Below, in pieces: positions 33,123 to 42,777 of a stretch of 64,000 nt of DNA. Each line of letters opens with the position of its first letter. The stretch's first letter is position 1. Origin of the DNA: JACJXW01 sp964418125 (GTDB lineage: Bacteria; Bacteroidota; Bacteroidia; Chitinophagales; Saprospiraceae); NCBI GenBank assembly GCA_964418125.1, contig CAYQKY010000001.1, forward strand, positions 1 to 64,000. The letters are read 5' to 3'. The notes beneath the pieces are model-generated. The model was not told where the DNA came from. It ran no database searches and worked only from the letters and a program-made list of their open reading frames with translations. The position numbers and the translations under genes were made by a program.

Positions 33123-33890
33123 TTATTCGTTGCCTTTCATCAGGCCACCCAGGTCCGGGTTCGGCTGGATAACCGTGCGGCGGTTCATCTGGCGGCCTTC
33201 AGCATTAGAGTTGTCACCAACCGGCTGGGTCTCGCCACGGCCGGCGATCGTCAGCTGCTCAGGGTTGGCCCCTTTGCGGATCAGGTAACGGACTACTTCG
33301 TTGGCGCGGGCAACGCTCAGGTCCCAGTTGTCGCGGTAGATAGCGCCTTCCACCAACTTCTGAGTGTCGGTGTGGCCGACGACCATCAGCTGCAGTTTCG
33401 GGTTTTCCTTGAGGGTCCCTGCCAGTTTCTCCAGGGCCTCTCTTTCGCTGCGGTCAAGGCGAACGGAGCCGCTGGCGTATTGAACCTTTTCCTCAGTGAC
33501 GACGTAGAGGCGGCCGTCACGGTCTTCCAGCTTCAATCCGCTGTCAGCATAAGCGCCGAAGATGCCGTTGATCTCTTCTTTCAGAGCGTTGAGCTCTGCT
33601 TCAGTCATATTGAGCTTTTCCTGTACCTGGCTCATCTGGCTCTTCATAGAGTTCAGGTCACCTTCCAGGGCGCTGATCTTGCCATTGAGTTCTTCCTTGG
33701 TGGAAGCAAGGTCTGCCTCGAGTTGGGCTTTCTCTTCCTCCAGGGATTTTACCTTAGCTTGAGTTTCAGCAAGGGCCTGGTCGGTGCGTTCTTTGGCTGC
33801 AAGCAGTTCATCATATTTCTTTTTAGAAACACAGGACTGCAAAGAACCGATAGCCAGGGTGAAGATCAGTAATTTTACTATCAGACGCAT
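33123..33890 (-). CDS. OmpA-family lipoprotein with coiled coil
   Basis: 255 residues. Lipobox LQSC (Cys20), then a long heptad-rich coiled coil (about 25-115; LEEEKAQLEADLASTKEELNG). A short linker leads to an OmpA-like peptidoglycan-binding domain (about 130-250) with VVGHTDTQKL, NWDLSVARANEVVRYLI and ERGETQPVGDNSN-type end (here GRGETQPVGD). Probably links the outer membrane to peptidoglycan. Single gene with its own promoter and strong terminator. Confidence 0.93.
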   Translation of the reverse strand: MRLIVKLLIFTLAIGSLQSCVSKKKYDELLAAKERTDQALAETQAKVKSLEEEKAQLEADLASTKEELNGKISALEGDLNSMKSQMSQVQEKLNMTEAELNALKEEINGIFGAYADSGLKLEDRDGRLYVVTEEKVQYASGSVRLDRSEREALEKLAGTLKENPKLQLMVVGHTDTQKLVEGAIYRDNWDLSVARANEVVRYLIRKGANPEQLTIAGRGETQPVGDNSNAEGRQMNRRTVIQPNPDLGGLMKGNE

Positions 33891-33971
33891 GTTCGTTTAG
33901 TTTGATTAGTGAATTTTATTAATTGGTCTTAACGTTTAGCTAGTAAGGGACACGATACATCCTTCAAACCT

Positions 33972-34005
33972 CAAAGGTAAGAAAAAGCTTACAACAATTT
34001 ACAAA
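33972..34005 (-). promoter_or_regulatory. Promoter of the OmpA-like gene
   Basis: Minus strand shows TTTG (34002-34005), a 22-bp spacer, and TACCTTTG (33972-33979), close to the Bacteroidota TTTG-N19-23-TAnnTTTG promoter. The start codon is 82 bp downstream. Confidence 0.55.
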
Positions 34006-34261
34006 TTAGAGATTCGAAGATAGATAAAACGTGAAAATTATAACCGGGGTGCTGCTATGAAAACGGTAAGGCTTACGCAGGTTTTCAGTCTTTCTTGTAG
34101 ATAACTCCTGTTTTGTTTGATTTGTTTGCTGTTCAAAGGTAATATTTTTCACACATATATCCCTGCTGGTTTTAAATTTATAACATCCTTTTTTATTTTG
34201 AATGGGTATGCGTACCGGCAAGCACCATCTGAAAACCAGATGATTTCCCCGGTTGCAGCAA
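34006..34261. other. Divergent intergenic region
   Basis: AT-rich sequence between the OmpA and hydrolase promoters. Small frames on both strands lack recognisable features; I see no gene. Confidence 0.5.
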
Positions 34262-34293
34262 ATTGGCGTATCACGATAAAAAGATTATTTTTG
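34262..34293 (+). promoter_or_regulatory. Promoter of the hydrolase gene
   Basis: ATTG (34262-34265), 20-bp spacer, TATTTTTG (34286-34293): one mismatch from TTTG-N20-TAnnTTTG. It implies a leader of about 160 bases before ATG 34463. That leader holds two mini-frames: 34317-34373 (18 codons, with CGWC) and 34391-34444 (17 codons). Confidence 0.55.
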
Positions 34294-34462
34294 CAAAGAT
34301 CCCATTGAGCTGAATAATGGTTTTTCTTTGGCAAACTCCCTGCGGTTGGTGCAGTTCCGAACAGAAAGCATAGCCGTTTTCGTTATTACCATGGACGAGG
34401 CCTGGAACCAACTGGCGGGAGTTGACGGGGAAGAATTTTTTTAATCATTGATATTCGACTAG

Positions 34463-35239
34463 ATGGAATACGAAATTAAAGAAGAAGGAAGGTTTAAATT
34501 TATTGAGTCAACGGGCGGTGAGGAAAATCTATTATTACTCCACGGATTATTTGGTGCACTGAGTAACTTTGAAGGCATCATCAAGCATTTTTCCGGAAAA
34601 TGCAATGTGATCGTCCCTATCCTTCCCATCTTTGACCTTCCTATCAGAAAGGTTTCCGTCACTGGATTAGTTGACTACGTGATTGATTTTGTAGACTATA
34701 AGGGTTACGATAAGGTCAATGTGCTCGGCAATTCGCTCGGCGGGCATATCGCTTTGCTCTATGCTTTGGCCAGGCCGGATAAGGTGAATTCGATCATCCT
34801 TACCGGCAGCTCCGGCTTGTTTGAAAGCGCCATGGGGACCAGCTTCCCCAAGCGGGGAGATTACGAGTTCATAAAGAAGAAAACCCAGGCGACTTTCTAT
34901 GACCCTAAGGTGGCATCCAAAGATCTGGTCGACGAGGTTTTCGATATTGTCAATGACCGCAACAAGGCCATCCGGGTGATCGCCACAGCCAAATCGGCCG
35001 TCCGCCACAACCTTGGTGACAAGCTGCATCAGGTCAAGGCGCCCACGCTCCTGGTATGGGGCAGGCAGGACCAGATCACTCCCGCCTTCGTAGGGGAGAA
35101 GTTCCACGAGCTGATCGAGAACTCCAAACTCGTCTTCCTCGATAAATGCGGCCATGCACCGATGATGGAACACCCCGAAATTTTCAACCGGCACCTGGAG
35201 TCCTTTCTGGAAGAACTGGCTGCCAAAGAGGTAAGCTGA
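34463..35239 (+). CDS. Alpha/beta hydrolase
   Basis: 258 residues, cytoplasmic. LLLHGLFGALSNF carries the oxyanion region, GNSLGG the nucleophile (Ser91), GRQDQITP the acid (about 200), and CGHAPMMEHPE the histidine (about 233). It starts atypically with a charged beta hairpin. Related to esterase and meta-cleavage-product-hydrolase-like proteins; substrate unknown. Own promoter with long leader; ends in a hairpin terminator. Confidence 0.87.
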   Translation: MEYEIKEEGRFKFIESTGGEENLLLLHGLFGALSNFEGIIKHFSGKCNVIVPILPIFDLPIRKVSVTGLVDYVIDFVDYKGYDKVNVLGNSLGGHIALLYALARPDKVNSIILTGSSGLFESAMGTSFPKRGDYEFIKKKTQATFYDPKVASKDLVDEVFDIVNDRNKAIRVIATAKSAVRHNLGDKLHQVKAPTLLVWGRQDQITPAFVGEKFHELIENSKLVFLDKCGHAPMMEHPEIFNRHLESFLEELAAKEVS

Positions 35240-35261
35240 CCATTTTTATCATAAAAAAGCA

Positions 35262-35300
35262 ATATAAACGCCCGGACAACCTCCGGGCGTTTATATTTTG
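35262..35300 (+). terminator. Rho-independent terminator of the hydrolase gene
   Basis: ATATAAACGCCCGGA (35262-35276) pairs with 35282-35296 around CAACC; T-rich sequence follows. Confidence 0.85.
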
Positions 35301-35368
35301 GCACTAAAATCCTAAGAATGAGCGTTTTGTTCTTTCTTCGGTTTATCTTTGATGGCCCTAAAATATGA

Positions 35369-37999
35369 ATGACAATGATGTATAGAAAGATGCGGTTGCT
35401 CTCTCTGGCAATTGCCGCCCTCATGGCCTCCTGTTCTACCAAACAGAAAATGGATGCCGTTACTATTCCGGAATACGAATTCAGGCAACTGGACACCATG
35501 GTCGTTTCGGCGCCCCGAACCCTGCCGGGCGAAGGCGGCGATGAAAATGTATCCTACGAACTGCCGGTTTACCACCCCAGCCATAAGCGGGAAAACGACC
35601 TGCTCCATACCCGCCTGGAGTTGCGGTTCGACTGGGAAAAAGAACAGGTATTGGGAAAGGCGTCGCTCCGGCTGAAGCCTTACTTCTATCCTGCCGAAAC
35701 GGTTACTCTCGATGCCAAAGGGTTTACTATCCATAAGGTTTCTATGGAGGGAAGCCCGGAAGCCCTGGAATATAAATATGACGGCGAAAAACTGGCTGTC
35801 AACCTCGGCAGGGTGTTCACCCGAAATGAAGAGTATACCTTATATATAAGTTATACGGCGACGCCTTCCGAATCAGGAGGCAGTGCCGCCATCACTTCCG
35901 ACCGGGGGCTGTTTTTCATCAACCCCAGGGGGGAGGAAACCGGGAAACCCCGGCAGATCTGGACGCAGGGAGAAACAGAATTCAACTCCCGCTGGTTCCC
36001 CACTATCGATAAGCCCAATGAGCGATGTACTCAGGAAATGATCGTCACGGTTGACAGTGAACTGGATGTCCTTTCCAACGGAGAACTGGTTTCCACAAAG
36101 GATAACAGCGACGGAACGCACACTTTCCACTGGAAAATGGGCCAGCCCCATGCGCCTTACTTATTCATGCTGGCCATCGGAGATTATGCCGTGGTTGAAG
36201 ATTCCTGGGAAGGCAAGCCCGTTACGTATTATGTAGAACCGGAGTATGAAGAGGACGCCCGGGCCATTTTCTCCAATACCAGAGAAATGCTGAGCTTCTT
36301 TTCGGAAAAGCTGGGCGTAAAATATCCCTGGCCGAAGTATGCTCAGGTAGTGGTGCGCGACTATGTGTCCGGCGCCATGGAAAATACGACCAGTGTGATC
36401 TTCGGCGATTTTGTACAGAAACATCGCCGGGAACTGATCGACAACCACAACGAGAACATTATCGCCCATGAGCTTTTCCATCATTGGTTTGGCGACCTGG
36501 TGACCTGTGAAAGCTGGGCTAACCTGACGATGAATGAGGGTTTTGCCAATTACAGCGAATATCTCTGGCTGGAGCACCAATACGGCAGGGACGAGGCAGA
36601 CTATCATCTGCTTACGGAATGGAACGGGTACTTCAGTTCTGCCCGGGGCGATATACACCCGCTGATCCATTTCGCCTATGAGAATAAGGAAGACATGTTC
36701 GACGCGCACAGTTACAACAAAGGCGGAGCTGTACTGCACATGCTTCGCCAGTATGTGGGAGATGATGCTTTCTGGGCGGCGCTTAACAAGTACCTTACGG
36801 ATCATGCTTACTCCGCGGTAGAGGCCCACGACCTTCGTCTGGCTTTCGAGTCCGTCACCGGAGAAGACCTCAACTGGTTTTTCAACCAGTGGTTTTTCAG
36901 CCAAGGGCATCCGCGCCTGGAGGTAACTCACGGGTATGATGAGGAACTGAAGCAGGCTACGGTCAGGGTCGAGCAGTTGCAGGACCCGGAGTCTATGCCT
37001 CCTGTTTTTCAATTGCCGGTGGCTATCGATATTTATCCGGCAGAAGGAGGGCCCATCCGCAAAGAAGTCCGGTTGGATCAGCGCGTGCAAACCTTTTTCT
37101 TTGATGTACCGGAACGGCCCCGCCTGGTCAATTTTGATGCCAGCCGTATGCTGCTGGCAGAAACCAGGGATAACAAATCTCAGGAAGAACTCCTGTTTCA
37201 GTATTACAACGCTCCCCTCTTCCTCGACCGGTATGAATCCGTTCTTATGGCAGATGGAGACGCCAGCCCTGAAGCCCGCCAATTGCTGGTGGACGCCCTG
37301 AATGATAAATTCTGGGCGATCCGTGGCCTAGCCGTTTCCAATATCAATGAGGGCGCCGGAGAAAAAGTCCTGGCCCGGTTGAAGCAAATGGCGCTGGAAG
37401 ACCCTCATTCACAGGTACGGGTAGCCGCATTTGAAAAACTGATGAGCCTTGAATATGAAGATGCTGTCGAACAGGCGAAAACCGCCATTCAGCTCGACTC
37501 GGCCTACAATGTCATCGGCGCTGCCCTGCAATACCTGAGTATCAACGACCAGGAAGCTGCCCTGGCCTATGCCAAAAAACTGGAAAAAGAACCGGTAGAT
37601 GATATCCTCCTTTCCATTGGAGAGATCTACGCCGAGTCGGGCGATCCGCGTTATCTTTCATTCTTCGAAGCGAACCTGGAAAAAGTAGGCGGCTTTTCCG
37701 GTATCTATTTCTTCGAGCAATATCAGGGCCTGGCGGTGCAGTCGGGCATGGAAAGTGCAAAGCAAGCTGCCGGCAAACTGAAGCCTATAGCTTTTAATGC
37801 AATGAGCTCTCCCTGGCTGAGGTTCAGTGCAACCAGGGCATTGAGCGAAATGCGTAAAGCTTACGCCGACAGCCCGGAAGAAGCTGAGGCGGAATTCGCG
37901 CGTTCGCTCCTTGATACCCTCAAAGAAATTAAGGCTACCGAAAAGAATGCCCAGTTGCTGTCTTATTACGAACAGATGCTGCCGGATGTGCGGCCGTAA
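35369..37999 (+). CDS. M1 family aminopeptidase, lipoprotein
   Basis: 876 residues. Lipobox LMASC predicts export and lipid anchoring; ATG 35390 would give the shortest lipoprotein signal (RLLSLAIAALMASC), the frame starts at ATG 35369 with other ATGs between. Exopeptidase GAMEN motif near 334, zinc site HELFHH (about 369-374) with the third ligand in NEGFANYSEYLW 19 residues later. The C-terminal ~300 residues form HEAT-like helical repeats. Removes N-terminal residues from peptides, probably for nutrition. Single gene. Confidence 0.93.
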   Translation: MTMMYRKMRLLSLAIAALMASCSTKQKMDAVTIPEYEFRQLDTMVVSAPRTLPGEGGDENVSYELPVYHPSHKRENDLLHTRLELRFDWEKEQVLGKASLRLKPYFYPAETVTLDAKGFTIHKVSMEGSPEALEYKYDGEKLAVNLGRVFTRNEEYTLYISYTATPSESGGSAAITSDRGLFFINPRGEETGKPRQIWTQGETEFNSRWFPTIDKPNERCTQEMIVTVDSELDVLSNGELVSTKDNSDGTHTFHWKMGQPHAPYLFMLAIGDYAVVEDSWEGKPVTYYVEPEYEEDARAIFSNTREMLSFFSEKLGVKYPWPKYAQVVVRDYVSGAMENTTSVIFGDFVQKHRRELIDNHNENIIAHELFHHWFGDLVTCESWANLTMNEGFANYSEYLWLEHQYGRDEADYHLLTEWNGYFSSARGDIHPLIHFAYENKEDMFDAHSYNKGGAVLHMLRQYVGDDAFWAALNKYLTDHAYSAVEAHDLRLAFESVTGEDLNWFFNQWFFSQGHPRLEVTHGYDEELKQATVRVEQLQDPESMPPVFQLPVAIDIYPAEGGPIRKEVRLDQRVQTFFFDVPERPRLVNFDASRMLLAETRDNKSQEELLFQYYNAPLFLDRYESVLMADGDASPEARQLLVDALNDKFWAIRGLAVSNINEGAGEKVLARLKQMALEDPHSQVRVAAFEKLMSLEYEDAVEQAKTAIQLDSAYNVIGAALQYLSINDQEAALAYAKKLEKEPVDDILLSIGEIYAESGDPRYLSFFEANLEKVGGFSGIYFFEQYQGLAVQSGMESAKQAAGKLKPIAFNAMSSPWLRFSATRALSEMRKAYADSPEEAEAEFARSLLDTLKEIKATEKNAQLLSYYEQMLPDVRP

Positions 38000-38312
38000 A
38001 ATAAGGATGGTTTCATGGCTTCACGGGGGAATGATTTCATTGCCCGCCATGAAACAGAGTGTGCTGCAACTTGACAATTCAAGAAATCTTGGTTAATTTA
38101 CCGGACTTCTGTGCTATAATCATATCCCAGCAAACCCAACTGGAAAAAGGCCTGTTGGCCGACGAAATGCCTTCGCTCTGAAGGCAGGAAAGGCCAATAT
38201 GTCAGCCAACGACATCTTTGTGTTAAACTTTTGAGGCGGCCAATCTTTTCCGGCCTTTATGAGTTTTGTTATTGATGCACCCTTTTTTGGAAAAAATGAA
38301 GTTGTGGACCAC

Positions 38313-41300
38313 ATGGTGAAACAAGATAACTACCGGCTGTTAATCAATAAACTAGACCAGTTTATCCGGAAATATTACATCAACCAGATGATCCGGGGCG
38401 GCCTTTACAGCATAGGCCTGATACTTGCCCTCTTTCTGGCAATGGCCCTTTTGGAGTATTACAATTATTTTGACAGCGGCATCCGAAAGGCTATGTTCTT
38501 CTCCTTTATCGGCGTGAGCCTGCTTGCCCTCGGATACTGGGTCTTCACTCCGCTGTTGCACTATTTCCGGCTGGGTAAGGTCATTTCTCACGAACAGGCC
38601 GCACAGATCATTGGCGGACATTTCAGCGATGTGCAGGATAAACTGCTGAATATACTGCAGTTGAAACACCAGTCCGGCCAGTCTCCCAACCAGGATCTGA
38701 TCCTGGCCAGCATCGACCAGAAGTCCGAAGAGATCAAACTGGTCCCTTTTCCCAATGCCATCGACCTCACCAAGAACCGCAAATATCTCCGGTATGCCCT
38801 TCCCCCCCTGTTGTTGCTGATCATCATTTTGTTCATCAATGCTAACCTGATCACGGACAGTACGGTGAGGATAATCAACAACGGGAAGGACTTTGAAAAA
38901 CCGGCTCCCTTTTCCTTCCAGGTCAGCAATGAAGAACTTAAAGCGGTTCAGTTTGAGGACTTTCCGCTGACCGTAAAAGTTGAAGGAGAGCAGTTGCCCA
39001 ACGAAGTGTTTATAGACATCGACGACTATCAGTACCGGCTTACCAAGGAAGGGCCCAATGTTTTCACCTACCGGTTCAACAACGTACAGAAAGATGTGGA
39101 TTTCTTTCTGTTTTCCAGTGGCGTAGAATCCGGAACCTTTACCCTCGATGTGCTGAAAAAGCCGAATGTTGCGGGATTTGACGTCAAGCTGGATTATCCG
39201 GCTTATACTCAGCGAAAGGATGAAGAACTCTCGAGCATCGGCGACCTCGTAGTGCCGGTAGGCACCAATATCGATTGGGTCTTCAATGCACTCAATACCG
39301 ATGATATTCGGCTGCGCTTTTCGGGCAGTGACGAGGCGGCTGAGGCCACCCGGTTCTCCGAAGGCCTGTTTACCTTCAAGAAACGGGCGCTCCAGGATGA
39401 AACCTACAAATTGTACGTTTCCAACAGCGACCTGCCGGATGCAGATTCCATCAGTTACACCATTTCCATTATCCCGGACCTGTATCCGAATATTACCGCC
39501 CAAAAATTTCAGGATAGCGCCGACCTGAAACTGGCCTATTTCGTCGGGGAAGCTTCGGATGATTACGGCCTGCTGAGCCTCTCGTTTAATTACCGCATTA
39601 AAAGCGCCAAAGAGGGACAGGGAGAATTGCGCACTATTAAAATGAACAAGCCGGAGGGAAAGCAGGTGCAGTTCGATTATACCTTCGACCTCAATGAGCT
39701 GGAGCTCAAACCGGGGGATGAAGTCACCTATTATTTTGAAGTCTTCGACAATGATGCGGTCAACGGAAGCAAATCCGCCCGCACCAACCTCATGGTTTTT
39801 TCCATGCCTACCGTGGAGGAGTTTGAGGCGATGGCGGAAGAAAATGACGAGAAGATCAAGCAGGACCTGAAAAAAGCCCTCGAAGAGTCGAAGAAGATCC
39901 AGGAGGATATGAAGAAGATGAGGGAGAAACTGCTGCAGGAAAAAGACCTCGACTGGCAGAGCCGTAAGGAACTGGAAAAACTCCTGGAAAGGCAGAAAGA
40001 TCTGGAGAAACAGATTGAACAGGCCCGGGAGGCCTTCGAAGAGAACCGGAAGAACCAGGAAGAGTTCTCCGAAACGGACGAAGAGATCCTGGAAAAACAG
40101 GAGAAACTCCAGAACCTGATGGAGGAGGTAATGAGCGAAGAGATGAGGGAACTGATGAAGCAGATCGAAGAACTGCTGCAGGAATTGGGAAAAGACGAAG
40201 CTCTGGAGATGATGGAAGACATGGAGCTCTCTGATGAACAACTCGAAAAGGAGCTCGACCGCATGCTCGAACTCTTCAAGCAGCTTGAGCTGGAACAGGA
40301 AATGCAGCAGGCAATTGAAAAGCTCCAGGAACTGGCTGAAGAGCAGGAAGAACTGAGTGAAGAGACCGAGCAGGGCGAAAAGGCCCAGGAGGAACTGGAG
40401 CAAAAGCAGGAAGAGATCGATGAGAAGTTCCAGGATATCAAGGAAAAAATGGAAGGCATAGAGGAGAAGAACCAGGAACTGGAACAGCCCAAGGAACTGG
40501 GAGACCGGGAAGAGCAGATGGACGACATTCAGCAGGACATCGACCAGAGCCAGCAGCAATTGCAACAACAGCAGAACAATAAAGCTTCTCAGTCTCAAAA
40601 GAAAGCCTCTCAGAAAATGAAGGATATGGCGGAAGCTATGTCCATGATGATGCAATCAGCTGAAATGGAGCAGATGCAGGAGGACATTCAGGCCCTTCGC
40701 CAGCTGCTGGAAAACCTGGTCGGCCTGTCATTCGACCAGGAAGAATTGATCGACAGGTTTGACGCTACGGAGATCAATACGCCGCGTTATGTGGAGCTGG
40801 TGCAGGAACAGTTTAAACTGAAAGACGATTTCCGCCTGATCGAAGACAGCCTTCAGGCCCTGAGCAAGCGGGTGTTCCAGATCGAATCCTTCATTACGGA
40901 GAAAGTCACTGAGGTCAAAGACAATATGCAGGAAAGCCTGGAAGACCTCGAAGAGCGCCGCAAGCCTCAGGCCAGTGACCATCAGCAACGGGCCATGAAA
41001 AATGTCAATGACCTGGCACTCATGCTGAGCGAAGTGATGAATCAGATGCAACAGCAAATGTCAGGGATGATGGCTGGCAACCAGATGTGTAACAACCCCG
41101 GGGGCCAGGGCCAAAACGGCAAAGTGCCCAAAGACAAGCTCAGCCAGGGCCAGCAAAGCATCAACGAGCAGATGAAGCGCATGAAAGAACGGATGGAGAA
41201 AGGCATGGGGGGGCCGTCTTCCAAAGAATTCGCAGAAATGGCCGCCCGTCAGGCCGCCATGCGCAAAGCGCTGAAGGAGAAACAGAAAAAACTCCAGGAA

Positions 41301-41642
41301 CAAGGTAAAGGCAGTAAAGAACTGCAGGAGTTGATCGACCAGATGGACAAGGCGGAGGAGGACTTGGTGAATAAGCGCCTGACCAATGAAATGATGAAAC
41401 GCCAGCAGGACATTATGACCCGCCTGCTCGAACACGAAAAAGCGGAAAGGCAACGTGAGTACGACGAACAGCGCAAGGCAGAGCAGGCCACCCAGCAGGA
41501 ACGCCGTATGCCGCCATCGCTGGAAGAATATATCAAAAAGAGGGAAGCCGAGGTTGATATGTTCAAGGCTGTTTCCCCGGCCCTGAAACCTTATTATAAG
41601 TCTCTGGTAGAGCAATACCTCAATTCCCTGAAAGCAGAATAG
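38313..41642 (+). CDS. DUF4175 family membrane/coiled-coil protein
   Basis: 1,109 residues from ATG 38313 (KQDNYRLLINKLDQFIRKYY, the conserved family start; the frame opens earlier at 38259). Two membrane segments near 30-50 and 60-77, a third near 167-187, then Ig-like beta domains (about 200-490). The rest is a very long glutamine/glutamate/lysine-rich coiled coil (about 510-850 and 980-1080) split by a methionine- and glycine-rich part (about 905-970). Family function is unknown; architecture suggests a membrane-tethered extended rod. Conserved in Bacteroidota next to an RsbW-like kinase and ybeY, as here. Confidence 0.85.
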   Translation: MVKQDNYRLLINKLDQFIRKYYINQMIRGGLYSIGLILALFLAMALLEYYNYFDSGIRKAMFFSFIGVSLLALGYWVFTPLLHYFRLGKVISHEQAAQIIGGHFSDVQDKLLNILQLKHQSGQSPNQDLILASIDQKSEEIKLVPFPNAIDLTKNRKYLRYALPPLLLLIIILFINANLITDSTVRIINNGKDFEKPAPFSFQVSNEELKAVQFEDFPLTVKVEGEQLPNEVFIDIDDYQYRLTKEGPNVFTYRFNNVQKDVDFFLFSSGVESGTFTLDVLKKPNVAGFDVKLDYPAYTQRKDEELSSIGDLVVPVGTNIDWVFNALNTDDIRLRFSGSDEAAEATRFSEGLFTFKKRALQDETYKLYVSNSDLPDADSISYTISIIPDLYPNITAQKFQDSADLKLAYFVGEASDDYGLLSLSFNYRIKSAKEGQGELRTIKMNKPEGKQVQFDYTFDLNELELKPGDEVTYYFEVFDNDAVNGSKSARTNLMVFSMPTVEEFEAMAEENDEKIKQDLKKALEESKKIQEDMKKMREKLLQEKDLDWQSRKELEKLLERQKDLEKQIEQAREAFEENRKNQEEFSETDEEILEKQEKLQNLMEEVMSEEMRELMKQIEELLQELGKDEALEMMEDMELSDEQLEKELDRMLELFKQLELEQEMQQAIEKLQELAEEQEELSEETEQGEKAQEELEQKQEEIDEKFQDIKEKMEGIEEKNQELEQPKELGDREEQMDDIQQDIDQSQQQLQQQQNNKASQSQKKASQKMKDMAEAMSMMMQSAEMEQMQEDIQALRQLLENLVGLSFDQEELIDRFDATEINTPRYVELVQEQFKLKDDFRLIEDSLQALSKRVFQIESFITEKVTEVKDNMQESLEDLEERRKPQASDHQQRAMKNVNDLALMLSEVMNQMQQQMSGMMAGNQMCNNPGGQGQNGKVPKDKLSQGQQSINEQMKRMKERMEKGMGGPSSKEFAEMAARQAAMRKALKEKQKKLQEQGKGSKELQELIDQMDKAEEDLVNKRLTNEMMKRQQDIMTRLLEHEKAERQREYDEQRKAEQATQQERRMPPSLEEYIKKREAEVDMFKAVSPALKPYYKSLVEQYLNSLKAE

Positions 41643-41648
41643 ATCCAG

Positions 41649-41687
41649 AAGGCAGCCGCTCCGAAAATCAATCGGGGTTGCTGCCTT
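41649..41687 (+). terminator. Probable terminator after the DUF4175 gene
   Basis: AAGGCAGC (41649-41656) pairs with GCTGCCTT (41680-41687); a T-rich tail (TTTTTA) follows within 15 bases. Confidence 0.55.
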
Positions 41688-41772
41688 TCCTGCTTTTTAT
41701 CAATACTCCCAACAAAACTTAAAACTTGCATGTTACTGGAAATTGCACTAAATTTCGATTCTTGAAGTAAAA

Positions 41773-42177
41773 ATGAGTTCAAAGCCTATCATGCTTAAGC
41801 TTTCCTCAAACCCCAGGAATATTGCCCTGGTCGAGTCGTTCGTTGAACAGGTGGTAGAGCGTTACAAGCTTAGCCCCGATGTGTACGGCAATATTCTGAT
41901 CAGCCTTACCGAAGCAGTGAACAATGCCATTATTCATGGCAACTGCGAAGATGAATCAAAGACCGTACGCATACAGTTCCGAAAACGCAAAGACCATCTG
42001 GCCGTTCGCGTTATGGACGAAGGTTGTGGCTTTGACTATCAAAGCGTGCCCGACCCTACCGCTCCCGAAAACCTCCTTCAGGTCGGAGGGCGTGGTGTCT
42101 TCCTCATGCAACAACTCTCCGATTCTGTAGAATTTCACAACAACGGCAGTACCGTCGAGATGCAATTCAAAATATGA
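41773..42177 (+). CDS. RsbW/SpoIIAB-like serine kinase (anti-sigma factor type)
   Basis: 134 residues, a lone GHKL ATPase domain. N-box EAVNNAIIHGN (47-57), G1 box DEGCGFD, and G2 box GGRGVFLM are intact. Such proteins bind a sigma factor or other target and phosphorylate STAS proteins in partner switching. A SpoIIE-type phosphatase is encoded at 17058, but no STAS or alternative sigma gene is in the window. The stop overlaps the ybeY start by 4 bases (ATGA), so translation is coupled. Confidence 0.9.
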   Translation: MSSKPIMLKLSSNPRNIALVESFVEQVVERYKLSPDVYGNILISLTEAVNNAIIHGNCEDESKTVRIQFRKRKDHLAVRVMDEGCGFDYQSVPDPTAPENLLQVGGRGVFLMQQLSDSVEFHNNGSTVEMQFKI

Positions 42178-42635
42178 GCAACACCCTGGAGGATTGGTTA
42201 ATGGAAGATGAAATTTCTTCCATCTCCTTTCAAAGTGAAGACATAGACTTCGAGCCTTCCAATCCCGATCTCCTCTCCGAATGGATTAAGTCAGTCATTG
42301 AAAAGGAAGGTTACAACCTGCAACACGCCTGTTATATATTCTGCAGCGATGAATATCTCCTTCAACTCAATAAAGAGTATCTGAACCATGATACCTATAC
42401 TGACATTATAACTTTTCCTTACACATATCCCCCCCTTATCGAAGGAGATATGTTCATCAGTATCGACCGGGTGAAGGATAATGCCCGCCAATATGAGGTT
42501 ACCTTCGAGCAGGAACTACACCGCGTCATGATCCACGGGATTTTCCATCTCTGTGGATATTCTGACAAATCTCCTGAAGAAGAAGCCCGCATGCGGCAAA
42601 AAGAGGATGAGGCGCTGAAGTCGCTACCAGAATAG
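42174..42635 (+). CDS. ybeY: rRNA maturation endoribonuclease YbeY
   Basis: Single-strand-specific metal-dependent RNase needed for 16S 3'-end maturation and 70S quality control. 153 residues. The zinc motif reads HGIFHLCGYSDKSPEEE; two histidines are in place but the third His of the proteobacterial HGxLHLxGYDH motif is replaced, Lys being at that place, as I remember for other Bacteroidota. NKEYLNHDTYTDIITFPY upstream is standard. An alternative start is the internal Met10. Confidence 0.93.
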   Translation: MSNTLEDWLMEDEISSISFQSEDIDFEPSNPDLLSEWIKSVIEKEGYNLQHACYIFCSDEYLLQLNKEYLNHDTYTDIITFPYTYPPLIEGDMFISIDRVKDNARQYEVTFEQELHRVMIHGIFHLCGYSDKSPEEEARMRQKEDEALKSLPE

Positions 42636-42777
42636 AGTAATCCGGAGATCCATTTGGGGCGCAGTTATTCACTCCATCACTCCACCATTCCACCATTCCA
42701 CCCGTCTGCAGCCATGTCGAAGGGGGGGCTTTCATTATAAAATAAGCGGAAAAGTACGATATATCCCTGAAGCACTA

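Noticed and set aside
38352..40655. 767-residue minus-strand frame rich in Leu/Phe
   Set aside because: Antisense of the DUF4175 coiled coil: Glu/Lys/Gln codons read backward give Phe/Leu. No start context or family likeness.
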